This document shows, piece after piece, positions 15,989-24,898 of a stretch of DNA of 64,000 nt. Position 1 is the stretch's first letter. Each line of letters begins with the position of its first letter. Position numbers and translations under genes: made by a program. This stretch comes from Lachnospiraceae bacterium AC2029. GTDB taxonomy: Bacteria; Bacillota; Clostridia; Lachnospirales; Lachnospiraceae. Location: positions 1,612,001 through 1,676,000 of the forward strand of contig JNLK01000001.1 of the NCBI GenBank assembly GCA_000703065.1. Reading direction: 5' to 3'. The notes beneath the pieces were generated by a model. The model did no database searches and was not told the DNA's origin. It was given only the letters and a program-made list of their open reading frames with translations.

Positions 15989-16636
15989 TTATTTCTTCTT
16001 CTGCCCGGTTTCCGCGGTTTTACAGCATTCCCGGAGGATGCACTCGCTGCATTTCGGCCGCCCGGAGATACACCAGGTCCGGCCCACGGCGATCACCTGT
16101 ACATTGTAGAGGATCCACTGATCCTTCGGCAGGAGCTTCATCAGATCGAACTCCACCTTCGTGGGATCCGTCTCCTTCGTCAGTCCCAGCAGGCGGGACA
16201 CACGCTTCACATGGGTATCCACCACGATGGACGGTTCTCCGAAAATGTTCCCGCGCACCACATTTGCGGTCTTCCTGCCAACTCCCGGAAGGGAGGTCAG
16301 CTCGTCGATATCATTCGGAACCTCGCCGTCATAGCGGTCCAGCAGCGCCTGGGCACAGGCCTTCAGGTTCTTCGCCTTATTCTTATAAAATCCGGTGGAA
16401 TAGATATCCTTCTCAAGCTCGGAGAGTTCCGCCGCCGCGAAATCCTCCACCGTCCTGTACTTCTGATAGAGATCCTTCGTCACCAGATTCACCCGTTCAT
16501 CCGTACACTGGGCGGAAAGGATCGTGGCAAAGAGCAGCTGCCAGGGAGTCTCATAGTGGAGATAGGTCATCATTTCCGTCCCGTATTCCCGGTTCAGAGC
16601 TTCCGTTACGAGCACGGCCCGTTCCTTCTTCGTCAT
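15989..16636 (-). CDS. nth: Endonuclease III, DNA glycosylase/AP lyase
   Basis: The 215-residue protein has the helix-hairpin-helix LPGVGRKTANVV with the catalytic lysine, then VVDTHVKR with the catalytic aspartate. A C-terminal 4Fe-4S loop has cysteines in the C-x6-C-x2-C-x5-C pattern. It removes oxidised pyrimidines in base-excision repair. I use the ATG at 16636, preceded by GGAGGGAGGACT, rather than the upstream in-frame start that would add a Gly-rich stretch. A REP-like half element lies just upstream. Confidence 0.93.
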   Translation of the reverse strand: MTKKERAVLVTEALNREYGTEMMTYLHYETPWQLLFATILSAQCTDERVNLVTKDLYQKYRTVEDFAAAELSELEKDIYSTGFYKNKAKNLKACAQALLDRYDGEVPNDIDELTSLPGVGRKTANVVRGNIFGEPSIVVDTHVKRVSRLLGLTKETDPTKVEFDLMKLLPKDQWILYNVQVIAVGRTWCISGRPKCSECILRECCKTAETGQKKK

Positions 16637-16676
16637 AGTCCTCCCTCCTCCTGATCCACACCCATCCGGTGCGCCT

Positions 16677-16709
16677 GTCATTCCGGGCCCGGATCGTGAA
16701 GGATCTTAC
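16677..16709. repeat. REP-like half element, copy 3
   Basis: A TGTCATTCCGGG...GAAGGATCTTA sequence shares both ends of the arms of copies 1 and 2. It lies between nth and the DUF815 gene. The short internal palindrome CCGGGCCCGG is also present. Confidence 0.6.
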
Positions 16710-16727
16710 ATATAAGCGTCACTTTGC

Positions 16728-18167
16728 TCACTCATGTGACGGGGAAGAATACTTCGCCGCCAGATAATCGATACACTGCTGTGCCGTCCGTCCGGACATG
16801 CCACCATGGGAAACCTCCCATTTTCCGGCCTCCCGGATCAGCTCCTCCTCTGTGAGGGTCAGCCCCGGGACCCGTTCCGCAAGCTCCCGTATGATCATCT
16901 CGTATTCCTTCTTGTTCGGCTTCATGTACGGGATCGTAATACCGAAGCGGTCCACCAGGGAGAGCTTCTCCTGCAGGGTATCCCCGCGATGCTTCTCCAG
17001 ATCTACATCCGAGGTATCGTTCCAGGTCTCCTTGATGAGATGTCTCCGGTTCGAGGTGGCGTAGATCAGCACATTGTCCGGCCGGTTCTCCAGCCCGCCC
17101 TCGATCACGGCCTTCAGATATTTATACTCCACTTCGAAATCCTCGAAGGAAAGATCGTCCATGTAAATGATGAATTTATAATTTCTGTGCTTCACCGTGC
17201 TGATCACCCGGGACAGGCTCTGCATCTGATGCTTGTAGAGCTCGATCATCCGAAGTCCCTGATCATAGTACTCGGTGATCAGCGCCTTGATGCTGGTGGA
17301 TTTTCCGGTACCCGCATCTCCGAAGAGAAGGCAGTTGTTCGCCCGGTGTCCGGCCAGGAAGGCCTCGGTATTGTCCCGAAGCTTCTGCTTCTGGATCTCA
17401 TATCCCACCAGGTCGGAAAGCCGTACCTGCTCGGTATTGTTAATGGGGATAAATGTCAGCTCGTCGGTATTCTCCGCCAGACGGAACGCGCGGTTCAGTC
17501 CGAACATTCCGACGCCGAATCGAAGATAGAAGTCGGAAATGATGTCCAGCATACGGTCTGCCGCACGGGATACGGCTTCGTCAGAGGGAGCCTCCGTTCC
17601 GCCTGCACCGTTTTCCACTCCGCAATCCTGCAGCGCCGCACTGATGGCGTCGCTCACCTCGCGGACCCGCTCGCTCACATTTCTGTTGAAGTTCTGTGCA
17701 CGCTTCGGGATGGAGGTATAGTTCGTGATCACGGAGAAGCAGTCGATACCCAGCTCCTTCTCCAGCTCCGAGAAATCGAAGGTAAAGAGTTTGCAGAAGA
17801 CTTCCATATCCTGGTGCGCAAAATACCGTACGCTTCCGTCCCCGATCCCCTGCTTCTCAGCCGTCAGGGAGAAGGGATTCTCATTTGTAATAAGAAGGAA
17901 GGTCAGATAGTCACGCCACAGGTTCTTATCAAATGCGTAGGAGGTTGCGATCTCCAGCAGCTGACGGATCGCATCGTAGATCCGGTCCACCAGAAACTCA
18001 CGGGGTACAGGTCCGCGCGGCGGCATGGGCGGCGGACAGCCCGGTCCAATCTTTGCAGGCGGGAGCTCCTTCCCTTTCAGGGCAAGCTCAACCTCCGAAA
18101 AGGTCCGCAGGATCGGATCCTTCTCAAGCTCATGATATAACACCAGACGGGATAATTCTTTCTTCAT
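16728..18167 (-). CDS. DUF815-family AAA ATPase
   Basis: The 479-residue protein carries an N-terminal helical region (1-270) and a C-terminal AAA module. The module has Walker A GDAGTGKST, Walker B FIIYMDDLSFE and sensor YATSNRRHL. This is the DUF815 layout. The family is widespread in bacteria, and its cellular role is not defined. The ATG at 18167 follows GAGAAGAAGGT; a start ten codons upstream is possible but has no site. It is 38 bases downstream of murJ and likely in the nfnAB-murJ operon. Confidence 0.88.
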   Translation of the reverse strand: MKKELSRLVLYHELEKDPILRTFSEVELALKGKELPPAKIGPGCPPPMPPRGPVPREFLVDRIYDAIRQLLEIATSYAFDKNLWRDYLTFLLITNENPFSLTAEKQGIGDGSVRYFAHQDMEVFCKLFTFDFSELEKELGIDCFSVITNYTSIPKRAQNFNRNVSERVREVSDAISAALQDCGVENGAGGTEAPSDEAVSRAADRMLDIISDFYLRFGVGMFGLNRAFRLAENTDELTFIPINNTEQVRLSDLVGYEIQKQKLRDNTEAFLAGHRANNCLLFGDAGTGKSTSIKALITEYYDQGLRMIELYKHQMQSLSRVISTVKHRNYKFIIYMDDLSFEDFEVEYKYLKAVIEGGLENRPDNVLIYATSNRRHLIKETWNDTSDVDLEKHRGDTLQEKLSLVDRFGITIPYMKPNKKEYEMIIRELAERVPGLTLTEEELIREAGKWEVSHGGMSGRTAQQCIDYLAAKYSSPSHE

Positions 18168-18205
18168 ACCTTCTTCTCCCTCTACTGTTCTTTGCATTGT
18201 ATGTT

Positions 18206-19786
18206 TTATTTCTTGAATTTACGCAGGAAAATGCTCTTTACGGCCTCCACTTCCTTCATCCGGAGAATGACCGCGACGATGAAGAATACCACTACGCCCA
18301 CCACGAAGAGGATTCCCACCTCGATCAGCTGGAACATTTTCCGCTCAACGGGAAGCACGCCCTCCAGAAGGCGCTCCAGAAGGAACAGAGCCACAAACAT
18401 GATCACGCTGGAGATCATCGTCTTGATTCCGGAGGACATGATCTCGCGTCCCCGGAGCTTTCCGACTCTCTTCCTCAGGAATATGGCCAGAAGCACCATG
18501 CTGGCAATGCCGGCTGCCGAGAAGGCAAGGGCCAGCCCGTTGGCTCCCCATATCCGGACAAATACCATACTGAAGATCACATTTAACAGAAGACACGCCA
18601 CGTTGATCAGCATGGGGGTCTTTGTATCACGCGTCGAGAAGAAGGCGCGGTTCAGCACCAGCTGCTCGGAATATCCGATGGTTCCGATGGAATAGATCAG
18701 CATGAACATCGCCATGGGGGCGATATCCTTCACCTCGAATTCTCCCTGCAGATACATGGCGCGGATCAGCGGCGTACGAAGCGCTACGATTCCCAGTGCC
18801 GCAGGGATGGTCAGGAAGAATACGGTCCGGAAGGACATGGAGAAATCGCTCTGGTACTCCTCCTTCTTTCCCGTCGCAAAATGTTCGGACATGGTCGGAA
18901 AGATGGACAGGGAGATGGTGGATCCGAAGATCAGCACCGGAAGCTGGCTGATACTCTGGGCATTCTTCATGGAAGATACCGTACTGTCTCCGAGACCGGA
19001 GGCGAAGTACTGGTTTACAAGCAGATTGATATGATTTACGGAAAGACCGAGAAGCACGGGGCCGAGCATCCGGAAGAATTTCCGCATACCCTCCTGGTGC
19101 AGATCGATCACCGGCTGATACCGGAAGCCCACCTTGTGCATCGGCCGGATATGCGCAGCCAGATTCGCCACCGCACCGATGACAACGCTGATGGAGAAGC
19201 CTGCGATCCCGAGGCCGAATACCTGGGACAGCAGAACACCGAAGCCCACGATGGAAATGTTGTAATAAATGGATCCGAGAGCCGACGGCACGAAGTTCTT
19301 GTAGGACTGCATGATTCCCATACAGACGCCGGTCAGACACATGAAGAAGCACTGGAAGAACATGATCCGTGTCAGCTTCACGGTCAGGTCAAAGGCCTCT
19401 CCCTCAAACTGCATGAAGAGGTTGACCAGCTGGGGCGTGAAGATCTCGCCGATCAGGCAGAAGGCCATGGCAAGGATCGCCACCAGGTTCAGCACCGTAT
19501 TTGCCATACGGAGGCCTTCCTTCTTCTCACCCGTGGCAATATATACCGAGAAAATGGGAATAAAGGCCGTGCTGAGCGCACCGCCTACCAGGATCGTATA
19601 TACAAAATCGGGAATCGTAAACGCAGAAATATAGGCATCGTTTTCGATGCCCATACCGAAGATACTGGATATGATGATGTTTCGGGCAAAGCCCACCACG
19701 CTGGCTATCAGATTGGAGATAGCCATGATCGTGGAGGCTTTCATCACGCCCTGCGCAGTACGCTGCGATTCATCCATAGAATTCAC
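18206..19786 (-). CDS. murJ: Lipid II flippase MurJ (MviN family)
   Basis: The 526-residue polytopic protein has about 14 membrane segments and the MviN/MurJ features GFARNIIISSIFG, PDFVYTILVGGALSTAFIP and an Arg-containing central cavity segment. MurJ flips undecaprenyl-linked peptidoglycan precursor across the membrane. It starts 20 bases after the nfnB stop, so it is probably co-transcribed with nfnAB. The C-terminal helices are slightly diverged but intact. Confidence 0.93.
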   Translation of the reverse strand: MNSMDESQRTAQGVMKASTIMAISNLIASVVGFARNIIISSIFGMGIENDAYISAFTIPDFVYTILVGGALSTAFIPIFSVYIATGEKKEGLRMANTVLNLVAILAMAFCLIGEIFTPQLVNLFMQFEGEAFDLTVKLTRIMFFQCFFMCLTGVCMGIMQSYKNFVPSALGSIYYNISIVGFGVLLSQVFGLGIAGFSISVVIGAVANLAAHIRPMHKVGFRYQPVIDLHQEGMRKFFRMLGPVLLGLSVNHINLLVNQYFASGLGDSTVSSMKNAQSISQLPVLIFGSTISLSIFPTMSEHFATGKKEEYQSDFSMSFRTVFFLTIPAALGIVALRTPLIRAMYLQGEFEVKDIAPMAMFMLIYSIGTIGYSEQLVLNRAFFSTRDTKTPMLINVACLLLNVIFSMVFVRIWGANGLALAFSAAGIASMVLLAIFLRKRVGKLRGREIMSSGIKTMISSVIMFVALFLLERLLEGVLPVERKMFQLIEVGILFVVGVVVFFIVAVILRMKEVEAVKSIFLRKFKK

Positions 19787-19806
19787 TCCATGTGTTTCAT
19801 TTTTAA

Positions 19807-21189
19807 TTACTTACCGGACAGATCCGCATCAATGGCGGCGGCGGCTGTCTTTCCTGCACCCATGGCAAGGATAACGGTAGCTGCTCCTGTTACGGCATCA
19901 CCGCCGGCATACACACCCTTCCGGGAGGTAAGTCCGTTCTCATCAGCCACGATGCCGCCCCACTTCTGGGTATCGAGGCCTTCTGTGGTTGACTTGATCA
20001 GCGGGTTCGGAGAGGTTCCGATAGACATGATCATGCAGTCACAGGGAACGGTGATGAACTGTCCCTCTACCGGTACCGGCTTCCGACGTCCGGACTCATC
20101 CGGATCGGAGAGCTCCATCACCTGACAGCGAACTGCCTTCACCCAGCCGTTCTCGCCTTCTACCTCTACGGGATTATGCAGGAATGCGAACTTGATGCCC
20201 TCTTCCTCTGCATGCTCCACTTCCTCCGCACGGGCCGGAAGCTCTGCCTTGGTCCGGCGGTAAACGATGGTCACATCGGAGCCGAGACGCTTTGCACAGC
20301 GGGCTGCGTCCATGGCTACATTTCCGCCACCCACAACCACGGTGCTCTCCGGGTGCTTGATGGGAGTCTTGGAATCATCCTTGTAAGCCTTCATCAGATT
20401 GATCCGGGTCAGGAACTCATTTGCGGAGTATACTCCGTTCAGGTTCTCGCCGGGGATATTCATGAATCTCGGAAGACCTGCTCCGGAGCCGATGAATACG
20501 GACTCGAAGCCGAACTCATCGAACAGCTCGTCGATGGAAATGGTCTTGCCGATCACGACATTTGTCTCTACCTTAACGCCCAACGCCTTCAGGCCGTCGA
20601 TCTCCTTCTGAACGATCGCCTTCGGAAGACGGAACTCCGGGATACCATAGGCAAGCACGCCGCCTGCCAGATGCAGTGCCTCGTAAATGGTTACGTCGTA
20701 GCCCTTCTTGGCCAGGTCGCTTGCGCATGCCAGACCGGACGGACCGGAACCGATGACAGCAACCTTATGGCCGTTGCTCTCCGGCTTCTTCGGTACCTCG
20801 GTGCTATTGGCCATATGCCAGTCAGCCACGAAGCGCTCCAGACGGCCGATGGCTACCGGCTCACCCTTGATTCCGCGTACGCAGTACTTCTCGCACTGGG
20901 ATTCCTGCGGGCATACACGTCCGCAGACAGCGGGAAGGGAGCTGGACTTTGTGATGATCTCATAGGCACCCTCGAAATCTCCCTCTGCCACCTTTGCGAT
21001 AAATGCGGGGATATCGATCTGTACGGGGCATCCGCCGGTACAGGGTTTATGCTTGCAGTTGAGGCAGCGCTGTGCCTCGTCGATGGCCTGCTCCTCGGTG
21101 TAGCCGAGAGCCACCTCGTTAAAATTCTTATTTCTTACATCCGGTTCCTGTGCAGGCATCGGATTCTTTACCATGGACATATTGGGCAT
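19807..21189 (-). CDS. nfnB: NfnB / GltD-like subunit of NADH-dependent ferredoxin:NADP+ oxidoreductase
   Basis: The 460-residue flavoprotein has an N-terminal dicluster domain (CLNCKHKPCTGGCP at about 42-55 and CGRVCPQESQCEKYC at about 90-104). Two nucleotide folds follow (VAVIGSGPSGLACASDLAKKG; VVVGGGNVAMDAARCAKRLG). It is annotated either as glutamate synthase small subunit or as NfnB. The partner FNR-like gene one base upstream, and the absence of a glutamate synthase large subunit, favour electron-bifurcating NfnAB. That complex would supply NADPH from reduced ferredoxin and NADH. Confidence 0.88.
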   Translation of the reverse strand: MPNMSMVKNPMPAQEPDVRNKNFNEVALGYTEEQAIDEAQRCLNCKHKPCTGGCPVQIDIPAFIAKVAEGDFEGAYEIITKSSSLPAVCGRVCPQESQCEKYCVRGIKGEPVAIGRLERFVADWHMANSTEVPKKPESNGHKVAVIGSGPSGLACASDLAKKGYDVTIYEALHLAGGVLAYGIPEFRLPKAIVQKEIDGLKALGVKVETNVVIGKTISIDELFDEFGFESVFIGSGAGLPRFMNIPGENLNGVYSANEFLTRINLMKAYKDDSKTPIKHPESTVVVGGGNVAMDAARCAKRLGSDVTIVYRRTKAELPARAEEVEHAEEEGIKFAFLHNPVEVEGENGWVKAVRCQVMELSDPDESGRRKPVPVEGQFITVPCDCMIMSIGTSPNPLIKSTTEGLDTQKWGGIVADENGLTSRKGVYAGGDAVTGAATVILAMGAGKTAAAAIDADLSGK

Positions 21190-21190
21190 C

Positions 21191-22033
21191 TTACTGTACC
21201 TCCATCTTTAAAAGGTTGCAGGCCTCTTCCCGCGCCTTCTGCTCAAAGGGCTTGTAGGATGCACCACGTGCCATGGCCTCATCAAAATCAACTTCGAAAC
21301 CGTCGAAATCCGGTCCGTCCACACAGGCGAACTTCGTCTGTCCGCCCACGGTCAGGCGGCAGCCACCGCACATACCGGTTCCGTCTACCATGATGGGATT
21401 CATGCTGACAACGGTCTTCACATTATATTTCTTCGTTACTGCCACTATGAACTTCATCATGATCAGCGGTCCGATGGCGATGACCTCGTCATACTGCTCG
21501 CCGGACTCGATCAGTCGTTCCAGGGCTGCGGTTACCAGTCCCTTCTCACCGGCGGAACCGTCATCTGTCATCAGCACGTACTTGTCGCTGGCAGCTTCGA
21601 ACTCTTCCTTCAGGATGATCAGATCTTCATTTCGGAATCCTACGATGCTGTGCACCTCGCATCCGATGTCATGCAGCTTCTTCGCTACTGGATATGCAAT
21701 GGCACAACCCACACCGCCGCCGACAACGGCAACCTTCTTCAGACCCTCCGTCTCGGTAGCCTTGCCGAGAGGACCTACGAAATCCTGAATGCTGTCGCCT
21801 TCGTTCAGTGAGTTCAGGATCTCCGTGCTTCCGCCTACGATCTGGAAGATAATGGTCACGGTTCCCTTCTCACGGTCATACCCTGCAATGGTCAGCGGGA
21901 TACGCTCGCTGTCCTCTTTCGCGCGGAGGATGATGAACTGTCCGGGCTCACATTTCCGTGCAACCAGCGGAGCCTCAACCTCCATCAGAGTCACTGTGGG
22001 ATTTAAGGATTTCTTTTGAATGATCTTATACAT
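21191..22033 (-). CDS. nfnA: NfnA / FNR-like FAD-NAD(P) subunit
   Basis: This is a 280-residue ferredoxin-reductase-type protein with an FAD barrel (about 1-95, EPGQFIILRAKEDSERIPLTI) and an NAD domain (VAVVGGGVGCAIAYPVAKKL). A C-terminal 2Fe-2S loop contains MCGGCR and a later Cys-Val-Asp. The ATG at 22033 follows GGGAGTATCAGAT; an earlier start is less likely. It forms the bifurcating complex with the adjacent NfnB. Transcription diverges from the sugar transferase gene. Confidence 0.88.
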   Translation of the reverse strand: MYKIIQKKSLNPTVTLMEVEAPLVARKCEPGQFIILRAKEDSERIPLTIAGYDREKGTVTIIFQIVGGSTEILNSLNEGDSIQDFVGPLGKATETEGLKKVAVVGGGVGCAIAYPVAKKLHDIGCEVHSIVGFRNEDLIILKEEFEAASDKYVLMTDDGSAGEKGLVTAALERLIESGEQYDEVIAIGPLIMMKFIVAVTKKYNVKTVVSMNPIMVDGTGMCGGCRLTVGGQTKFACVDGPDFDGFEVDFDEAMARGASYKPFEQKAREEACNLLKMEVQ

Positions 22034-22072
22034 ATCTGATACTCCCTTGTAAAATGGCATTATATCTTACCG

Positions 22073-22101
22073 ATTATAGCATCTGAGCCCATGAAACACA
22101 A
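22073..22101 (-). promoter_or_regulatory. Sigma-A promoter for nfnAB
   Basis: On the minus strand TTGTGT and TATAAT are separated by 17 bases, about 40 bases before the nfnA ATG. A second TATAAT (22059-22064) lies nearby but lacks a good -35. Confidence 0.6.
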
Positions 22102-22119
22102 GGGAAAGTTGCCCCTTCG

Positions 22120-22148
22120 TTGACGAACCACAGGGGATACAGTATAAT
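22120..22148 (+). promoter_or_regulatory. Strong sigma-A promoter for the sugar transferase gene
   Basis: TTGACG (22120-22125) and the perfect TATAAT (22143-22148) are separated by exactly 17 bases. This predicts transcription from about 22155, some 50 bases before the CDS. Confidence 0.85.
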
Positions 22149-22204
22149 GTCCGTGTAGGAATCCGGCGTTTCAGAGATCCGGATTTCCAGCCACGAAAGA
22201 ATGG

Positions 22205-22987
22205 ATGGGATCAACTATGAAAAAGATATGGAAACTGATAAAGGGGATCATCGCGATCAGCGCCGCAGTCTCTGCGGTTGCACTGATCCTGGATCGCAGG
22301 GAAGCGAAGAAAAGCAAATCAAAGCATCGTCCCAAGGGATTTTACGAGGCTTACCTGAAACGTCCGCTGGACGCATTTCTGTCCGCCGGCGCGCTCATCG
22401 TCCTCAGTCCCGTACTGCTTGTGACTGCTGCGCTCGTGCGGATCAAGCTGGGATCTCCGGTGCTCTTCACACAGGATCGTCCGGGCAAGGACGAGAAGGT
22501 CTTCAAGCTTTACAAGTTCCGCACCATGACGGACGACCGGGATGAGAACGGAAATCTCCTCCCCGATGAGGACCGGCTTCCTTCCTTCGGCAAGCTGCTC
22601 CGTTCCACCTCGCTGGACGAGCTGCCGGAACTGCTGAACATCCTGAAGGGTGATATGTCCATCGTCGGCCCGCGTCCGCTGCTGGTAAAGTATCTTCCCC
22701 GTTACACGGAGGAGCAGCACCGCCGTCACGATGTCCGCCCGGGTCTTACCGGTCTGGCCGGCTCCACGGTGAGAAATGCGGCTACCTGGGAGCAGAAGTT
22801 CGCGCTGGATGTGGAATATGTAGATAACATTTCCTTCCTCATGGATCTGAAGATCATCCTTTGGACCGCAAAGATCGTGCTGAAGCGGGAAGGGATCAAT
22901 GAGGCAAACCAGGCAACCATGAGTGAGTTCTGGGGGATCCTGGGAGAACCCGAGAATACAGAAGAAACCGAAGATGCATCCTGCTAA
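22205..22987 (+). CDS. Undecaprenyl-phosphate sugar phosphotransferase (bacterial sugar transferase)
   Basis: The 260-residue protein has an N-terminal hydrophobic segment and the polyprenyl-P hexose-1-P transferase core. The core begins KRPLDAFLSAGALIVLSPVL and contains KFRTM, the STSLDELPELLNILKGDMS catalytic region, VGPRP and the VRPGLTG motif. It transfers a sugar phosphate to undecaprenyl phosphate to start a surface glycan. No other glycan gene is adjacent. The start may be 22205 or the ATG at 22217. A strong promoter precedes it. The 3' end runs into the repeat that carries the IS insertion. Confidence 0.9.
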   Translation: MGSTMKKIWKLIKGIIAISAAVSAVALILDRREAKKSKSKHRPKGFYEAYLKRPLDAFLSAGALIVLSPVLLVTAALVRIKLGSPVLFTQDRPGKDEKVFKLYKFRTMTDDRDENGNLLPDEDRLPSFGKLLRSTSLDELPELLNILKGDMSIVGPRPLLVKYLPRYTEEQHRRHDVRPGLTGLAGSTVRNAATWEQKFALDVEYVDNISFLMDLKIILWTAKIVLKREGINEANQATMSEFWGILGEPENTEETEDASC

Positions 22988-23052
22988 GCGGGGACAGGTC
23001 TGATCGACCGGGTGATCGACCGGGGACGGTTCTGATCAAACCAGAACCGTCC
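22988..23052. repeat. Left part of a GGACGGTTCTG palindromic repeat, split by the IS
   Basis: The sequence contains GGGGACAGGTCTGATC, a short direct repeat of GATCGACCGGG, and the hairpin GGACGGTTCTG-7-CAGAACCGTCC. Its right-hand continuation is found only after the IS at 24708. An intact copy of the hairpin lies at 24850-24882. Confidence 0.8.
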
Positions 23053-23103
23053 CAATGTCATTTAGATAAGAAATATCTCCATCAATAACACAATATACTA
23101 TCA

Positions 23104-23136
23104 AAATCAGAGGTGAAAAAACCTCTGATTTTTTTG
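23104..23136 (+). terminator. Terminator hairpin at the left end of the IS
   Basis: AAATCAGAGGT pairs with ACCTCTGATTT across a six-base loop and is followed by T residues. It lies before the transposase and probably blocks read-through from outside promoters into the gene. Confidence 0.8.
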
Positions 23137-23222
23137 CGCTTTTTTTGCAAAAAAAGCTTGACAAATCGCCGAAAATGTGCGGCGCCGCCTGATTATAGAG
23201 TTCTTTTTTGGGAGGTACCGTC

Positions 23223-24533
23223 ATGTCACACATTTCTTCTGAACAGATTAAAAAATCTCTGTTTTCTTCGATCGATTCGCTGCTGGATCGTCGCGATGAA
23301 TTCCTTTATAACCCTGAGTCAAGTTTCAAACGTACTAAGAAAATTTCCTTTTCCCAAACAGTTCTTTTCCCGATGATCGCTGGATCTGATAATGTTGCTA
23401 CAGAACTGCTGGATTATTTTGGAGAGGATTACCTTCCTCTTCCTTCTGCCATGATCCAGCGCAGAAACCAGATCAAACCGGACGCTTTTATAGAACTGTT
23501 TGATCAGTTTTCGAAAAAGATACCGGTTAAGAATACTTTTCACGGCTATCAGTTGGTGGCCTGTGACGGCACAAGACTGAATCTGCCCTATAATCCTTCG
23601 GATTCTGATAGTTTTATCCAGTGTATCGAAGGCCGCAAAGGCATCAACCAAATCCATATGAATGCGCTTTATGACATCCTGAACGACGTGTTCCTGAATG
23701 TTGAACTCCAAAATATAAAACAAATGAATGAAAAGACTGCATTCTGTAACTTTCTTGATCAGGATAATAGCACGACATCCGGAGCAAAGCGAATCTATAT
23801 CGCGGATCGCGGTTATGCTTCATATAACGACTTTGCCCATGCGATTCATAATAATAAACTATTCCTCATCCGTGTATCTGAAAGCTTTGCAAAGGGCATC
23901 TGCAAAGGACGCGTCGACTGGTTAAAAGACTCATGTGTTGATGAAAATGTAACTGTTCACATTATCCGTAAAAGAAACCGGATGCTTTACGCGTTGGAGA
24001 ACCATCACCTTGTGCCCCATGCCAGCTGTTATGACTATGCGACTAAAGGAACTAATGAATATGATCGGCTGAGTTTCCGGGTTCTCAAATTTCCGGTGGG
24101 CGATAACAATACTCCTGAATATATCGTGACAAACCTTCCTGCATATGGTTTCTCGTCATCAACGATCAAGGAACTATACCGCCTGCGATGGGGAGAAGAG
24201 ACTGCTTTTCGCCATCTGAAATATGCTGGAAACATGGTTCATATTCATTCATTAAAGAGAGCATTTCTCATACAGGAAATCTATGCAAAACTGACTCTTT
24301 ACAACTTCTCATCATACCTTGCCTCCGCGGTTTCGACTCCTATCGAAAGCACGGAGATGTATTCGTATGCGATAAATCATACGCAGATGCAGAAGATTGT
24401 TATTCGATTTATAAAGGGAATCATAGAAGATGTAGGTGCCCTGATATCCAGGTTTAGAGTACCGATCCGATTGGGTCGTAAATATGAAAGAAATCTACGA
24501 CGCCAATCGGCCGATACATTGGCATACAGATAA
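23223..24533 (+). CDS. IS4-family DDE transposase
   Basis: The 436-residue transposase has Asp115 in ACDGT, Asp195 in IADRGY and Glu326 in the IS4 Y-x2-R-x3-E-x6-K signature (Tyr319, Arg322, Glu326, Lys333). The catalytic triad is complete. The ATG at 23223 follows GGGAGG by seven bases; an earlier in-frame start lacks a site. The gene is more AT-rich than its neighbours. It should catalyse cut-and-paste movement of its own element. Confidence 0.95.
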   Translation: MSHISSEQIKKSLFSSIDSLLDRRDEFLYNPESSFKRTKKISFSQTVLFPMIAGSDNVATELLDYFGEDYLPLPSAMIQRRNQIKPDAFIELFDQFSKKIPVKNTFHGYQLVACDGTRLNLPYNPSDSDSFIQCIEGRKGINQIHMNALYDILNDVFLNVELQNIKQMNEKTAFCNFLDQDNSTTSGAKRIYIADRGYASYNDFAHAIHNNKLFLIRVSESFAKGICKGRVDWLKDSCVDENVTVHIIRKRNRMLYALENHHLVPHASCYDYATKGTNEYDRLSFRVLKFPVGDNNTPEYIVTNLPAYGFSSSTIKELYRLRWGEETAFRHLKYAGNMVHIHSLKRAFLIQEIYAKLTLYNFSSYLASAVSTPIESTEMYSYAINHTQMQKIVIRFIKGIIEDVGALISRFRVPIRLGRKYERNLRRQSADTLAYR

Positions 24534-24561
24534 ACAAACCAACAACTAAATACCCTTTAGT

Positions 24562-24595
24562 AGGCAGCCTCCCCAGACTGCCTGTTTGCCTTTTT
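24562..24595 (+). terminator. Terminator after the transposase gene
   Basis: An AGGCAG/CTGCCT stem with a ten-base loop (24562-24583) is followed by a T-rich run. It is 28 bases beyond the transposase stop. Confidence 0.65.
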
Positions 24596-24707
24596 CAAAA
24601 ATAAAAGTTTTTGACCGTAAACACGAGAACTGGATGTATAACGTGCGGGTTTGTTATAAAATATATAATACACTATTTCGATGCGTTTGCATATCTAAAT
24701 GACATTG

Positions 24708-24892
24708 GAACCGTCCCCGATTTGCAGGGGCAGATCTGAAGGTCGGTTCCGTCAATCCGGGGACAGGTCATTATCATAGACGAAATCGGCTCGGTTAAGC
24801 GCCTTACGGTGCTTTACCGAGCCGATGTGTGTTCAGCCAGGTTCAGCCAGGGACGGTTCTGATCAAACCAGAACCGTCCCCGATTTGCAGGC
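24708..24892. repeat. Palindromic intergenic repeats between the IS and the lipoprotein gene
   Basis: This stretch holds the right half of the IS-split repeat and a long hairpin of the ATCGGCTCGG/CCGAGCCGAT type (24785-24826). It also holds an intact GGGACGGTTCTG-7-CAGAACCGTCCC hairpin (24851-24881). The ATCGGCTCGG hairpin recurs at 52308-52349. It separates convergent transcription units and may also end transcripts. Confidence 0.8.
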
Positions 24893-24898
24893 ATGCAG

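Larger units (their letters stand above)
23053..24707 (+). mobile_element. Complete IS4-family insertion sequence (1,655 bp)
   Basis: The ends are 16-base terminal inverted repeats, CAATGTCATTTAGATA at 23053-23068 and its exact complement at 24692-24707. They are flanked by a nine-base direct repeat GAACCGTCC (23044-23052 and 24708-24716). Between them is one intact transposase gene. The target is a palindromic intergenic repeat whose uninterrupted form is present 140 bases away. The intact ends, target duplication and ORF suggest recent transposition. Confidence 0.93.

Noticed and set aside
19807-21189. Glutamate synthase small subunit
   Set aside because: No large subunit is near, and the FNR-like partner one base upstream fits NfnAB better.
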